Assembly (NCBI GenBank): GCA_003153375.1
Contig: PLYM01000046.1
Span: 1 to 64,000, forward strand
Source of the DNA: Planctomycetaceae bacterium
GTDB lineage: Bacteria > Planctomycetota > Planctomycetia > Pirellulales > PALSA-1355
Reading direction: 5' to 3'
DNA: 64,000 nt
In this document: positions 10,183 through 20,290 of the stretch, piece by piece
Position numbering within the stretch: the first letter of the stretch is position 1
How the letters are laid out: each line of letters begins with the position of its first letter
Translations under genes and position numbers: made by a program
The notes under the pieces: model-generated
Seen by the model: the letters and a program-made list of their open reading frames with translations, nothing else
Database searches by the model: none
What the model was told of the DNA's origin: nothing

Positions 10183-10302
10183 GCGCCCGCGCGGCCGTTT
10201 TCCCGCCGGTCTTGCAATCCCCCCACCGCTCGTTACGCTGCTACTCGGGTCGCACTGGGGCGCGGCACGTCGCGCCGTGGACATCGAACGGGGAGGGTCG
10301 TC

Positions 10303-10506
10303 ATGGCCGGACAAGGTTCATCGGGCAACGTGATCGCGGCACTGTGCAGCCTCTTCATCCCCGGCCTGGGCCAGTTGCTGCAAGGCCGCATGTTGGCCGC
10401 CGTCGTCCAATTCGTCCTGGCCACCGCGCTGTGGTTCATTTTCATGGGCTGGATCATCCACATCTGGTCGATCATCGACGCCGCCCGCTGGAAAGGCCCG
10501 GCGTGA
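10303..10506 (+). CDS. Small membrane protein, TM2/DUF5683-like
   Basis: A 67-residue protein starting MAGQGSSGNVIAALCSLFIP with the pattern PGLGQLLQGR followed by two hydrophobic segments and a terminal WSIIDAARW. This order (PGxGQ then hydrophobic hairpin, then xDAxR) is typical of small TM2-like inner-membrane proteins of unknown function. A good ribosome binding site (GGGGAGGG) precedes the ATG; the upstream open frame lacks family features. Confidence 0.75.
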   Translation: MAGQGSSGNVIAALCSLFIPGLGQLLQGRMLAAVVQFVLATALWFIFMGWIIHIWSIIDAARWKGPA

Positions 10507-10572
10507 GGCGAGCTAACTCCTCCGCGTTCGTGTCGCAACCCTCACCATGATGCACCGCCCGCCCAGGCTCCG

Positions 10573-10890
10573 ATGACCTGCCACCACCTGCAACCCATCG
10601 AGCAGGCGATCATGAATCGCGGCATTCGCGAAACCTTTCGTGGCCGGCCCTGGTCGAGCAACTGCCGCGAGTGGGTTTATTTCGATTGTTGCTATCTGGA
10701 TCTGCCTGCCATCCGCGCCAAGCACCCCCTGCCCCCCTGCATCACCGACCACATCCACCGCGGCACCCACGACGGCGAAGAACGCGGCCTGGTGTGCGGA
10801 GAGTGCCACGATGCCGTGATGGGGAGTTATGAGGCGAAGCCGGGAATGGTTGTGTTCGACGGTCCCGTTGCTGGCAACGCCCTGAGCTGA
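10573..10890 (+). CDS. Conserved hypothetical Cys-rich protein
   Basis: A 105-residue protein with cysteines and histidines in metal-site-like spacing: an early TCHH, then NCREWVYFDCCY, then CITDHIHRGTHDG and VCGECHDAVMG. The pattern suggests a structural zinc or other metal site. I recognise the general look of a widespread uncharacterised family but cannot name a function. It stands alone, 66 bp after the small membrane protein, and convergent with the TPR gene. Confidence 0.65.
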   Translation: MTCHHLQPIEQAIMNRGIRETFRGRPWSSNCREWVYFDCCYLDLPAIRAKHPLPPCITDHIHRGTHDGEERGLVCGECHDAVMGSYEAKPGMVVFDGPVAGNALS

Positions 10891-10940
10891 CGCCAGTAAC
10901 GCACAGCGCATCAAAGGGCGATCGGAATCAGCGCACCGTC

Positions 10941-13900
10941 TTAGAACTGTCGATTCAGAATCTCACCCACGGCCTTCAGAATGGGCACGTTATTGACAAG
11001 GATCGGACCGGGCCACTTCGTTCCCTCATCGTCAGTGGGGTGGAAACGACGTCCGACTCGCCGCCGTCCCGGCGACTTTGACGGATTTTCTTCCTTAAGC
11101 TCTTCGAGAAGTCGGGCCGACGCGGGAAAGGCCCATAGCTCGCGACCTGGCGCTACCGTGCGACCCTGCACCTCGGCGACGGCCGCCCACAAGCGTGGCA
11201 GATCGCGAATGGCCTCGACATGGAATTCGTGGTATCGCTCGAACGGTTGTAAGCGGAGCACTTTCAGCTCCGCGTCCTGATCTCCTGGCGGGTCGAGCTT
11301 TCGGGCCAACTCGGCAACCTGCACCCAGGCGTTGTAGTAGTCCGCGTCGAGCTTGACCGCCTGACGGTAGTTCGCCAGCGCCGCTACAGGTTGCTTCTGC
11401 TCCTCGTGAAGCTTGCCCAACAAATAGTGAGCCCGCGGATTGTCAGGGTGCTGGCGAATGAATTCCGACAAGGTCCGCTCGGCGACCATTTGTGCCAACA
11501 AACCTCGAAAAATCCCCTCGCAGCCGAAGCAGTGCGATTCGACCCGCCCGAAGCTGACCGGCATCAATTCAAAGGCACGTTGGTAGTGTTGCGTCGCCTC
11601 CTCGACTTTTCCCATTTCAGCCAATTCCATGGCGACCCGCGATTGAATGCAATAGGCATCGTCGAAAAGCTTCAAGGCCGCCAGATATTGCCGGACGGCG
11701 CGGCGGTGCAGACCCACACCGCGTGCATCGTCGGCGTCTTCCGCCAGGCGGATCGCCTTGACGGCGCCACGATAAATCGCGGCTTCCTCGGCGCTTTTCG
11801 CGTCTCCCCGCTTCTCGAGAATATCGGCCAACACCGAGTAGACGAGCATGCGATGGCCTTTGCCTTGTTCGCCATCGGAGGGATCGATCGCGATGGCCTG
11901 GCGGGCGGTCTTCTCGGCATCGTCCAATTTGCCTTCGCCGAGTAACAGCTTTGCTTTCCAAATCAAGGGACGTTCTTCAAACGGAGATCTCGCAAATAGC
12001 AGATCGAGTTTCGCCGCGGCCCCAGCGCCTTCAGTTTTGAGCAGGAGTTCGTAATAGTCGTCCTTGTTTGGGTTGCCGTCGAGCGCGGCGTAAAGAAGCG
12101 GCACCGCAACCTCCTTGCGCCCTTTCGCGGCTAGTGCAGCCGCGATATAGAACGTCACGTCGGGAGATTCACCATGAACGGTCGGCAATTGTCCAGCATC
12201 GGCCGTTCCCCACCAGGGAGCATTCGCCGCGAGAGCCAGCACGTCGTCGCCGCGGCCGGCATCGTGATAGAGCTTGGCAAGTTGCGCCAATACGGCACTG
12301 CATTCCTGCATGTCCGCGGCTCCGTTGGCTCGAGCTTCTTTCGCGCGTTTGACCGCGTCACGCAAGTTGTTCACGAGCAATGCTTCGGCTTCACGATGAT
12401 GGTTGGTCGAGGCGAGCAGATCGGCGAGGGTCGGACTGCCGTACCACAATCCGTAGTTGCGATTGCCGCGCGACGTCTGGGTTAACCGAACCAGCTTCTC
12501 GGAGGCGAAATCAACGATCGCCTGGTCTGGCAGGATTTTCCCGAGCTTGAGGAGTTTCACAGCAATCGATTCCATCTCATGCCGGCCCTCGTCCCCCTCG
12601 TCGGCCGGCGCACCAGCAACGAGCAGATCTTTTAGGATGGCTAGGGCCTCATCCACTTGCTCATCGGCTAGGCAAGCATCGGCCAGCGCAACTTTCAGCT
12701 TTCGATTTGCGGCAGGACTCAATTTGTTCGCTCCGAGGAACGCCTTCGCGTGCTTGATAGCCTCCGCGCCTTGGTTCACTTTCGTGGCCGACTGCAGATA
12801 CTGCAGCCAGATGGCTAGCGTCGGGATCTGCGCGCGCAAAGTGTCGTACAGCTGATATTCGGCCTCATTCATCCGAGGGCTCGTTGTCTCGCCCTGCGAC
12901 CACATCTCAAAGTCGCCCTGGCCGCCAAATCGTTCGGGTTCCGCGAGAATGAAGGCCTTTGCGTCGTCGACGCGGCCGGCCAACATCAACAGCGTTACAT
13001 ACCTTCTGGGAAGTTGCTGCGCCTGAAAATTATCGCCGAGTGACTTCGACTTGATCAGCTTTTCTAGAGTCGGCAGATCGTCGATTTCAACCAACAAATT
13101 CACCGGGGGCGAATGCAGCTCATCAAAATGTTCGATCACCAACTTCTTGACGGCCGCCTGGGTCCCTTCACCAACCACGTTCAGGTAATCGTTACGCGAC
13201 CGCCTGAGAAACGTCAGAAGCAGCGGCGTCGCCCGATCAGCTCCCAACTCCATAACCAGATCGGGCACGTTGCCGAAGTCGTACTCGCCCCGCAGAGACA
13301 GTTGCAGCTCCCAGAGCCTGAGCATCTCGTCGGGATCAATCGGCGATCCCGTCAGACGCACGACCTGCAAAGCCCTCTCCAACATCCGGCCACCGGCAAA
13401 CGGACTCGGCCGACCCGAGTCATCAACCTCGACAGCCACTTGGCGCTTGGAATTCTCTTTGGCCGTTTGCAGAATCCTCTGAGCGTCTGCCCGCTGAGCG
13501 GCCTGGTCACCTGAAAGCACGTGGCCGATCAGCCGCATCGCATGGCCGCGAATTGCGGCAAGTGGTTCCGTTCCGATCGGTCGGGCATCGATTTCGCGCA
13601 CGAGCTCCGCCCATTGCAAAGGTGATGGCAACTGACCGTAGACTCGATCCAGCGCCCCCGGGTCGAAGTTAATCTCCTGGAGAAGTGAATCCATTCGCCA
13701 GCCGCGCGCGGCCTCGACCTTCTCCATCAGCTCGATCCACTTCGCTGCCTGACCGCTATCCTGACCTTTGGCCAATTGCTCACCGCGTTCTCGAATTAGC
13801 TTGTCGAGATCGACCCATCGCTGGGCCGCTGGATCAAGCTGTTCGGCTTTGTCCTCCTTCGTGGATCGCCGCACTTCATCCAGGACGTATTGCGCGCCCC

Positions 13901-13982
13901 GATAACCGTCGTCGGCGCCGGACAAGTTGCCCGGGATCAACGTACACAACACGATCAGACTCGCGACACGAGATTCAAGCAT
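10941..13982 (-). CDS. Large tetratricopeptide-repeat protein, secreted
   Basis: A 1013-residue helical repeat protein. The preferred ATG at 13982 gives a signal peptide (MLESRVASLIVLCTLIPGNLS); an upstream in-frame start would bury it. Repeats with TPR-like residues (for example GKLDDAEKTARQAIAIDPSDGE, MGKVEEATQHYQRAFELMP, NPRAHYLLGKLHEEQKQPVAALANYRQAVKLDADYYNAWVQVAELARKL) are clearest in the C-terminal 400 residues, while the N-terminal half is a longer alpha-helical solenoid. It probably acts as a protein-interaction scaffold on the periplasmic side. No enzymatic motif is seen. Confidence 0.8.
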   Translation of the reverse strand: MLESRVASLIVLCTLIPGNLSGADDGYRGAQYVLDEVRRSTKEDKAEQLDPAAQRWVDLDKLIRERGEQLAKGQDSGQAAKWIELMEKVEAARGWRMDSLLQEINFDPGALDRVYGQLPSPLQWAELVREIDARPIGTEPLAAIRGHAMRLIGHVLSGDQAAQRADAQRILQTAKENSKRQVAVEVDDSGRPSPFAGGRMLERALQVVRLTGSPIDPDEMLRLWELQLSLRGEYDFGNVPDLVMELGADRATPLLLTFLRRSRNDYLNVVGEGTQAAVKKLVIEHFDELHSPPVNLLVEIDDLPTLEKLIKSKSLGDNFQAQQLPRRYVTLLMLAGRVDDAKAFILAEPERFGGQGDFEMWSQGETTSPRMNEAEYQLYDTLRAQIPTLAIWLQYLQSATKVNQGAEAIKHAKAFLGANKLSPAANRKLKVALADACLADEQVDEALAILKDLLVAGAPADEGDEGRHEMESIAVKLLKLGKILPDQAIVDFASEKLVRLTQTSRGNRNYGLWYGSPTLADLLASTNHHREAEALLVNNLRDAVKRAKEARANGAADMQECSAVLAQLAKLYHDAGRGDDVLALAANAPWWGTADAGQLPTVHGESPDVTFYIAAALAAKGRKEVAVPLLYAALDGNPNKDDYYELLLKTEGAGAAAKLDLLFARSPFEERPLIWKAKLLLGEGKLDDAEKTARQAIAIDPSDGEQGKGHRMLVYSVLADILEKRGDAKSAEEAAIYRGAVKAIRLAEDADDARGVGLHRRAVRQYLAALKLFDDAYCIQSRVAMELAEMGKVEEATQHYQRAFELMPVSFGRVESHCFGCEGIFRGLLAQMVAERTLSEFIRQHPDNPRAHYLLGKLHEEQKQPVAALANYRQAVKLDADYYNAWVQVAELARKLDPPGDQDAELKVLRLQPFERYHEFHVEAIRDLPRLWAAVAEVQGRTVAPGRELWAFPASARLLEELKEENPSKSPGRRRVGRRFHPTDDEGTKWPGPILVNNVPILKAVGEILNRQF

Positions 13983-14192
13983 GGTCCTGGCCTCCGCTCC
14001 TGAGAATGACAAGCAACCTGAAGCTGATGCGCTACGACTGCCGAAGACCGGCGGCGCGCTAGGGTGATGTGACTCGAACGACTTGGCCGGTCCACCCGTA
14101 TGATACCGCCTGGTGCCGGTTGTGCGCGTTAAATGCCATCATCCCCTTGGCGTTTGCCGCGATTCCAACGGCGGTGCGATAGGACGGGGCCT

Positions 14193-15572
14193 TCACTCCG
14201 GCAACGGCTGCCCTCGCGTTTCTGGCGCGAACGGCAGGACGACCAAACCAAGCAGGAAAATCGAGCACATGGCGACGCCGGCGTAGCGCATGGGTTCGGC
14301 CTGGTGGGCGAAGACGGTGCTGGTGAGATAGCCGAAGGTGTAGGGGCCGATGGCGGCGACGAAGCGGCCGACGTTGTAGCAGAACGACGTGCCGGTGCTG
14401 CGCAGCCGGGTGGGAAACAACTCGGGGAAGTAAATCGCATAGCCGCCGAACAGGGCCAGCTGGCAGAAGCCCATGATCGGAATCATCCAGAAGATCTGGC
14501 TGCGCTCGGTCATCGTGCCAAAGACCATGGCCGTGCTGAGCATGGCCAGCACGAAGGCGATGGCAAACGCCGGCTTGCGGCCAATGTGGGGCGTGATGCG
14601 GCTGTAGGCCCAGATGCCCAGGAAGCCGCCGATGTTTTGCAGGATGAGCGTCATGCTGATCCAGAAGCTGACCTTGCCGGCAATCTCGCCGGCCGGAACG
14701 CCCGCGGCCCGAAACTGATCGCCGAACACCTGGCGAAACAAGTCGACGCTAAAAAAGCCGATGCCCCACAGGCCGACCACGCCCGAAAAGGCCATGCACA
14801 TGCCGACGATCGCGTTGCGCCGCCAGCGCGGGTCGCCGAACAGCCCGGCGTACGAGCCCAGATGGGCCGCGGCTCCCTCGCCCGCCACGGCCGTCCACCG
14901 CTCGGGCTCTTTCAATCGCTTGAAAATGAACAGCGCCAGCAGCGCCGGCACGGTGCCCACGACGAACATCAACCGCCAGGCGTGAATCGGCTCGCCCGAA
15001 AACCCGTGCAACGATTCCAGCCCGCCCGAGCTTTCGGCATAACCCAGGCCCATGCTGATCAGCGCGGCGGTGATATTGCCGACGGCGGAGAGCGCTTGCA
15101 GCATCCCCAGCGCATAGGGCCGGGCCCGGTCGGGCATGACCTCGGCCACCAGCGACACGCCGACCGCGAATTCGCCCCCCACGCCCAAGCCGGTGAGAAA
15201 GCGATAAAAGACAAAATCCCAAAACCCAACCGACAGCGCGCTCAAGCCGGTACACAGTGAATAGATGAGGATCGTCCAGAGCATCGTCTTCGCCCGGCCG
15301 ATGCGATCGCCCAACACGCCAAATCCCAAGCCGCCGGTCGCCCAGCCCAGCAGGAAGATCGACGTGGCCAGGCCGCCGTGATATCCCACCGTCTCGGGGC
15401 TCGGCTCGACGCCGGGCGACGGGGCCAGCAGTTCCTTCATGGCCGGCACCCGGGCCATCGTGAACAACTGCTGATCCATCGTGTCGAACATCCACCCCAG
15501 CGTGGTCACGATCAGCACGAACCAATGATAGCGCGTCAGTTCCGCATACCAGGGCTTGGATGAACCAATCAT
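14193..15572 (-). CDS. MFS transporter (sugar/aromatic acid symporter type)
   Basis: A 459-residue inner-membrane transporter with about twelve hydrophobic segments. The family loop motif GDRIGRAKTM lies between helices 2 and 3, and RFLTGLGVGGEFAVG matches helix 4 of the sugar and aromatic-acid:H+ symporters (SHS/AAHS groups). An extra periplasmic loop (LAPSPGVEPSPETVGYHGG) lies after helix 1. The substrate cannot be read from the sequence. It is followed on the same strand, after about 210 bp, by the TPR gene. Confidence 0.88.
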   Translation of the reverse strand: MIGSSKPWYAELTRYHWFVLIVTTLGWMFDTMDQQLFTMARVPAMKELLAPSPGVEPSPETVGYHGGLATSIFLLGWATGGLGFGVLGDRIGRAKTMLWTILIYSLCTGLSALSVGFWDFVFYRFLTGLGVGGEFAVGVSLVAEVMPDRARPYALGMLQALSAVGNITAALISMGLGYAESSGGLESLHGFSGEPIHAWRLMFVVGTVPALLALFIFKRLKEPERWTAVAGEGAAAHLGSYAGLFGDPRWRRNAIVGMCMAFSGVVGLWGIGFFSVDLFRQVFGDQFRAAGVPAGEIAGKVSFWISMTLILQNIGGFLGIWAYSRITPHIGRKPAFAIAFVLAMLSTAMVFGTMTERSQIFWMIPIMGFCQLALFGGYAIYFPELFPTRLRSTGTSFCYNVGRFVAAIGPYTFGYLTSTVFAHQAEPMRYAGVAMCSIFLLGLVVLPFAPETRGQPLPE

Positions 15573-15711
15573 ATCGCCAACATTTCTCTCAAGACGCCAT
15601 GAATTCCCATACCCGCTCCCTCACACGAACCGGCCATCGTACACCCCCAACCCACCCCATGGAACAGGCCCGCATCCGGCCCCAGTATTCCACCTTCTTC
15701 GTTTTCATCCT

Positions 15712-17160
15712 TCATCCTTCCGCCTTCATACTTCTGTTAATCTCCTCCGCCGCCATCTCCCCGCTGTGGATGCAATTCGGAATGCCCACCCCGTGATAGG
15801 CGTTGCCGGCCAGCGCGAGTCCCGGCCAGTGGGCGACGGCCGCTTCGATGCGCTCGACGCGTTGGCAGTGCCCCAGATGATACTGCGGCATCGAGCGCGG
15901 CCACCGGGCGATGTCCGCGAACAACGGCTCGCCGCGCGCCCCGATCAGCGATCGCAATTCGTCGAGGGCGATCTGCCGCAAACGATGGTCGTCCAGCTCG
16001 GCCAGCTCGCTCTGTAACGCCCCGCCGATAAACACCCGAATCAACACCGTGTCCTGTGGCGCGCGGCCGGCGAACTTCACGCTCGAAAAACTTCCCGCCA
16101 GAATCGGCCGCTTCTCGATCGCCGGCACGACAAAGCCAAAACCGTCCAGCGGATGCGTCACCTGGTCGCGGCGAAAAGCCAGGCTGACGATCGACGTGCC
16201 CGCATATTCGATCGCGGCCAACTCCCCGGCCAAGGCGTTGTCGATCGGCTCGAGCAAGCGCGCCGCATCGGGGGCGCCGATGGCGAGGATCACGGCATCG
16301 CACTCCAGGGTCGTGGCAACCCCGTCGTTGCCGGAGTACTTCGCGACCCAGCCGCCCTGTTCGCCGCGCGATAAACTTTCCACCCGCGTCCCGAGCCGCA
16401 CGCTCCCCTCGGGCAACCTGGCGGCAATCGCGGCGACCAAGCTCGCCAGTCCGTCGCGCGGCGCGACGAACATGCCATAGCGGGCCCCGGCTACGTCGCT
16501 CGTGGCATCGGCTGTTTCGCTGGATCGCTCGTGTCGCGCGCCGCGAATCAATCCGCCCCAGCGGCGTTCCATTTCCACGAACCGCGGCATCGTGGCCGTC
16601 AGGCTCAGCCGTTCGGGATCGGCCGCATAGATACCGCCCACCAGCGGCTGCACGATCCGCTCAAAGGCCTCGCGCCCCAATCGCCGCCGCGCGAACGATG
16701 CCAGGCTCTCATCCTCGCTCTCCGTGCGCCGCGGCACAAAGTATTCGCCAAGCAACCGTAGCTTGCCCCAGGGACTCAAGATCGGCGTGGCCAGCAACGG
16801 ACCCAACCGGGCCGGCGCCATCAGCATGAACCCTTGCGGCACGCGTTCCAGCCGGCCAGCATGCACGACCATCGCATTGCGTTGCTCGCTTCTGGTCGGC
16901 AACAACTGATCGCTCAGACCAACGCGACGGCAGAGATCGACCGCCCAGGGAACGTTGGTGATGAAGTTATCGGCGCTGCGTTCGATCAGGAAGCCATCGC
17001 GGCGTGCCGTCTCCAGCACGCCCCCCAGCCGACTGCCGGCTTCCAGCAGCGTGACCTGGCAAGCCGGGTCGAGCTCGCACAGTCGATGCGCCGCCGCCAA
17101 TCCGCTGATGCCCCCGCCGATGACCACGACGCGTTTTGGCAAGGTTGCGATTTGGTTCAC
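15712..17160 (-). CDS. hemY: Protoporphyrinogen oxidase, HemY type
   Basis: An FAD-dependent oxidase of late haem synthesis that oxidises protoporphyrinogen IX (or coproporphyrinogen III in some lineages). The FAD-binding motif VVVIGGGISGLAAAHRL is at the N terminus, followed by LLEAGSRLGGVLET and the family signatures ERSADNFITNVPWA and VQPLVGGIYAADPERLSL. The C-terminal ALAGNAYHGVGIPNCIHSG is also typical. The 482-residue length fits. The start codon is GTG at 17160. The family is sometimes named hemG in databases although unrelated to the flavodoxin-like HemG. It is divergent from the LRR/cytochrome gene. Confidence 0.93.
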   Translation of the reverse strand: MNQIATLPKRVVVIGGGISGLAAAHRLCELDPACQVTLLEAGSRLGGVLETARRDGFLIERSADNFITNVPWAVDLCRRVGLSDQLLPTRSEQRNAMVVHAGRLERVPQGFMLMAPARLGPLLATPILSPWGKLRLLGEYFVPRRTESEDESLASFARRRLGREAFERIVQPLVGGIYAADPERLSLTATMPRFVEMERRWGGLIRGARHERSSETADATSDVAGARYGMFVAPRDGLASLVAAIAARLPEGSVRLGTRVESLSRGEQGGWVAKYSGNDGVATTLECDAVILAIGAPDAARLLEPIDNALAGELAAIEYAGTSIVSLAFRRDQVTHPLDGFGFVVPAIEKRPILAGSFSSVKFAGRAPQDTVLIRVFIGGALQSELAELDDHRLRQIALDELRSLIGARGEPLFADIARWPRSMPQYHLGHCQRVERIEAAVAHWPGLALAGNAYHGVGIPNCIHSGEMAAEEINRSMKAEG

Positions 17161-17327
17161 GTCGTGCGCTCAGTCCACGCGAGCGGCCCGTGGAGGAAGT
17201 TGTGGGCGAGGCAAGGTCAGCGGCCGGCCGTCTGGCTATCGTATCACGTCCGCCGAGGGGGGCGAAAGCGGCCTGCCATTCCGCGAAAACAGGCATTTTC
17301 GCGGCCCCTCCGGCATTCTCGCGCGAT

Positions 17328-17357
17328 TTGACGCGGCCGGTCGGCCCAACGCATAAT
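17328..17357 (+). promoter_or_regulatory. Promoter candidate of the LRR/cytochrome gene
   Basis: TTGACG (17328-17333) and CATAAT (17352-17357), each five of six to sigma70 consensus, are 18 bp apart and end 55 bp before the ATG at 17413. Confidence 0.5.
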
Positions 17358-17412
17358 AGGCGGCTGATCGGAATATCCTGCCAGAACGTTCGAGCTTTGG
17401 GAGACTCCCCTG

Positions 17413-18375
17413 ATGAACCGTCCACGAGCCCTCTTCGTTGCCAGTTGCGTCGTCGCGATGTGCGCGAGCGCGTACCTTCCAACGGCTCGAGCCATTCCGC
17501 CGTTCTTGAAAGAATTCGAGGCCAAGTACGTCAAACCCGACTCGGCCGACGAGAAGGAAAAGACGTTGGCCACGGCCGTCGCCAACGCCAAGACCGGCAA
17601 GTGCTTCGTCTGCCACGCCGTGGGCCAGGAGAAAAAGGTCCGCAACGACTATGGCAAACAACTGAGCATGCTGCTCAAGAAAGACAACTTCAAAGCCGAA
17701 CGACTGCAAGCCGAGGCCGACAAGGCCAAGGCCGAAATCATCGCCGCACTCGACGCCGTGGCGGCCATGAAGTCGGGCGATGACAAGTCGCCAACCTTTG
17801 GCGAGCGGATCGCTCAAGGCAAACTGCCCGGCGGCGATCCCCCGGCCGCCCCGCCAGCCCCCGCACCCGGCACTCCGGCTCCCGCCGCCCCTGCCGCCGC
17901 CGCGGCCCCCGGGCCCGAGGTGCAGGAAGCGATCGGCAAGATTCAAAAGGTAGGCGGCACCGTGCAAGCCCTGGCGATGAACGACGACTCGCTGGTGGTC
18001 GATTTCCATCTGGGCGGCACCGCGCTGAACGACGAAGGATTGAGCGCGGTCAAAGTGCTGCCCAAGGTCGTGCAACTCGATCTCAAAGACACCCAGATCA
18101 CCGACGCCGGCCTGGCCCACATCGCCGGCATCGCGACCCTCAACCGGCTGCACTTGGAAAAGACCAAGATCACCGACGCGGGCCTGGCCCATCTGAAGGA
18201 CCTGGGCAACCTCGAGTATCTGAATCTCTACGGCACCGCGGTGACCGACGCCGGCTTGGAACATCTCAAGGGCTTGAAGAACCTGAAGAAGCTCTACGTC
18301 TGGCAATCGCAGGTCACCGACGCCGGCATCGCCAAGCTCAAAGAAGCCCTGCCCGGCGTGACCGTGGTGAAATAG
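17413..18375 (+). CDS. Secreted protein with CXXCH motif and leucine-rich repeats
   Basis: A 320-residue exported protein. A signal peptide (to about ...PTARA, residue 27) precedes a helical region with one haem-binding motif CFVCH near residue 64, then a Pro/Ala linker (about residues 138-170), then four or five leucine-rich repeats with the repeated phrase ITDAGLAHL. The CXXCH suggests covalent haem c, though a distal Met ligand is not obvious, and the LRR part suggests protein binding. The combination is common in planctomycetes, where the function is unknown. It lies directly upstream of the GH31 gene on the same strand. Confidence 0.8.
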   Translation: MNRPRALFVASCVVAMCASAYLPTARAIPPFLKEFEAKYVKPDSADEKEKTLATAVANAKTGKCFVCHAVGQEKKVRNDYGKQLSMLLKKDNFKAERLQAEADKAKAEIIAALDAVAAMKSGDDKSPTFGERIAQGKLPGGDPPAAPPAPAPGTPAPAAPAAAAAPGPEVQEAIGKIQKVGGTVQALAMNDDSLVVDFHLGGTALNDEGLSAVKVLPKVVQLDLKDTQITDAGLAHIAGIATLNRLHLEKTKITDAGLAHLKDLGNLEYLNLYGTAVTDAGLEHLKGLKNLKKLYVWQSQVTDAGIAKLKEALPGVTVVK

Positions 18376-18432
18376 GCCCCCCGGTCTCCCTTGAATTGAG
18401 CCTGCCGCCGCGCCGAAGGGGAGTGTGCCGTG

Positions 18433-20160
18433 ATGCACCGTCTTTCCTGTTGCCTGGCGCTGGTGCTGTTGACTTCGGCGGTGGGCGCCGCCGAGCCCGA
18501 AAAGCCGCGCGTGCCCATCACGCCGCGCTGGGCGCTGGAGTGTTGGCTGTGGGAGGCCGACCACTCGAACGCGGCGGCCATCACCGAGCTGCTCGATGGC
18601 TTCGCCGAGCATGACATCCCGGCCCGGACGATTATTCTCGATGCCCCCTGGTCGACGCGCTACAACGATTTCGAGTTCGACCGCCAGCGCTATCCGGATC
18701 CAGAGAAATTCTTCCAGGAGATGAAACGCCGCGGCATTCGCGTCGTGCTGTGGATGACTTCGCGGGTCAACAGCCAAAGCGAGGGCATCGCGCTCAAGGA
18801 TTCGCGCGACTGGTTCGACGAGGCCAAGGCCAAAGGCTACCTGGCCGGCAATGGCTACGAACAGCACTGGTGGCTGGGCTGGGGCGGCTTTGTCGATTAC
18901 GCCAATCCCGCGGCCATGACCTGGTGGCACGGCATGCAGCAACACGCCTTCGACCTGGGCATCGACGGTTGGAAGCTCGACGACGCCTCGCTGTTCTACA
19001 ACTCGCCGATCGGCACGCTGACCGGCACGCGCAACCTGCCCAGCGCCAAAGAGCGCAAAGGCTGGATGAGCAATCGCGATTACGTCGATCATTTTTATCG
19101 CGATGAATATCAACACGGCCTCAAGCAGCGCGGCGGTGACTTCATCACCCTGGCCCGCTCGATCGACAACCGAGTCTATCCCAAGGGCTTCGCCCCGCTC
19201 GACGCCGCCCCGGTCACTTGGGTCGGCGATCAGAACCACACCTGGAAAGCCTCGCAGGAAGGCATTGAAGAGGCGCTCAACTACATCCTCGAGGCGGCCC
19301 GGCAGGGCTATTGCATCATCGGCTCCGACGTCGCCGGCTATCACGGGCCCAAACTCATTCCGCCGCGGCTCTACATTCGCTGGGCCCAGTTCTCCACCTT
19401 CTGCGGACTGTTTCTCAACGGCGGGCACGGCGAGCGCCGGCTGTGGCAACGCAGCGACGAAGAACTGCAAATCGTCCGCAAGTTCGCCTGGCTGCACAAC
19501 GAGCTGGTGCCGTACATCTACTCGCAGACGGTCGAGTGCCACGGCGGCGGCAAGCCGCTGATGCGACCCCTCGGCCCCAGCGACGCGCGCGGCAACGACC
19601 AGGGCGACTTCCATTACCTGTTCGGCGACGATTTTCTCGTCGCGCCGATTCACGAAGACTCGCCGCACCGCAAGGTGCAATTGCCGGCCGGCAAGTGGCG
19701 CTACCTGTTCGACGACGCGGCCGTGCTCGAAGGCCCCACGACCATCGAGCGCGATTTCCCCCTCGACGAGTTTCCGGTCTACGTCCGCGAGGGCGCCATC
19801 GTGCCCCTGGAAGTCAGCCGCGCCTACTCGGGCCTCGGCGATCGCGGCTCGACCGGCCTGGTGACCTGGAACATCTATCCCGCCGACGGCAATCAATTCA
19901 CCCTGCACCATCCCGGCGGCACCTCCACCACGCTCAGCGTGCGACAGCAAAACGGCTGGACCATCACGCTCGCCGGCACGCCCCAGCCGCACCTGCTGCG
20001 AGTCTACCTGCCCGCCGCACCGCAAGCCGTCCAGCGCGACGGCAAACCGCTCGTCCAAGGCACCGATTGGCGCTACGACGGCGCCGGCCATCGCCTGTGG
20101 ATCCGCACCCCCCAGGCGTTCGGCGGGCGCTACGAAATTCGCCCGGCTGCCGGCACCTAA
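18433..20160 (+). CDS. Glycoside hydrolase family 31 (alpha-glucosidase/xylosidase type)
   Basis: A secreted retaining glycosidase of clan GH-D. The signal peptide MHRLSCCLALVLLTSAVGA leads into a TIM-barrel with the nucleophile region GIDGWKLDD (D183 is the best nucleophile candidate) and the acid/base region GSDVAGYHG (D299). The C-terminal beta-domain FPLDEFPVYVREGAIVPL is typical. The length, 575 residues, is on the short side for GH31. A GTG directly before the ATG could also serve as start. The substrate (alpha-glucan, xyloside or sulfoquinovoside) cannot be decided from what I see. It ends 130 bp before the DUF1549 gene. Confidence 0.88.
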   Translation: MHRLSCCLALVLLTSAVGAAEPEKPRVPITPRWALECWLWEADHSNAAAITELLDGFAEHDIPARTIILDAPWSTRYNDFEFDRQRYPDPEKFFQEMKRRGIRVVLWMTSRVNSQSEGIALKDSRDWFDEAKAKGYLAGNGYEQHWWLGWGGFVDYANPAAMTWWHGMQQHAFDLGIDGWKLDDASLFYNSPIGTLTGTRNLPSAKERKGWMSNRDYVDHFYRDEYQHGLKQRGGDFITLARSIDNRVYPKGFAPLDAAPVTWVGDQNHTWKASQEGIEEALNYILEAARQGYCIIGSDVAGYHGPKLIPPRLYIRWAQFSTFCGLFLNGGHGERRLWQRSDEELQIVRKFAWLHNELVPYIYSQTVECHGGGKPLMRPLGPSDARGNDQGDFHYLFGDDFLVAPIHEDSPHRKVQLPAGKWRYLFDDAAVLEGPTTIERDFPLDEFPVYVREGAIVPLEVSRAYSGLGDRGSTGLVTWNIYPADGNQFTLHHPGGTSTTLSVRQQNGWTITLAGTPQPHLLRVYLPAAPQAVQRDGKPLVQGTDWRYDGAGHRLWIRTPQAFGGRYEIRPAAGT

Positions 20161-20290
20161 CCGCCTCGCCCGCTGGGGATTTCAGCAGTCTCGACACATC
20201 AAGAAACGTTGATTTCACCAGGGCAATGGCCTACAGTAAGGGGCTGAAGCGTAACCCCGCCCGGACGTCCCCCTGCCCTCGCCCCGCCTC

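Noticed and set aside
17236-20091. 951-codon open frame on the minus strand over the LRR and GH31 genes
   Set aside because: Long open frames opposite high-GC genes are common. The plus-strand proteins have clear motifs, signal peptides and start sites; this frame has none.
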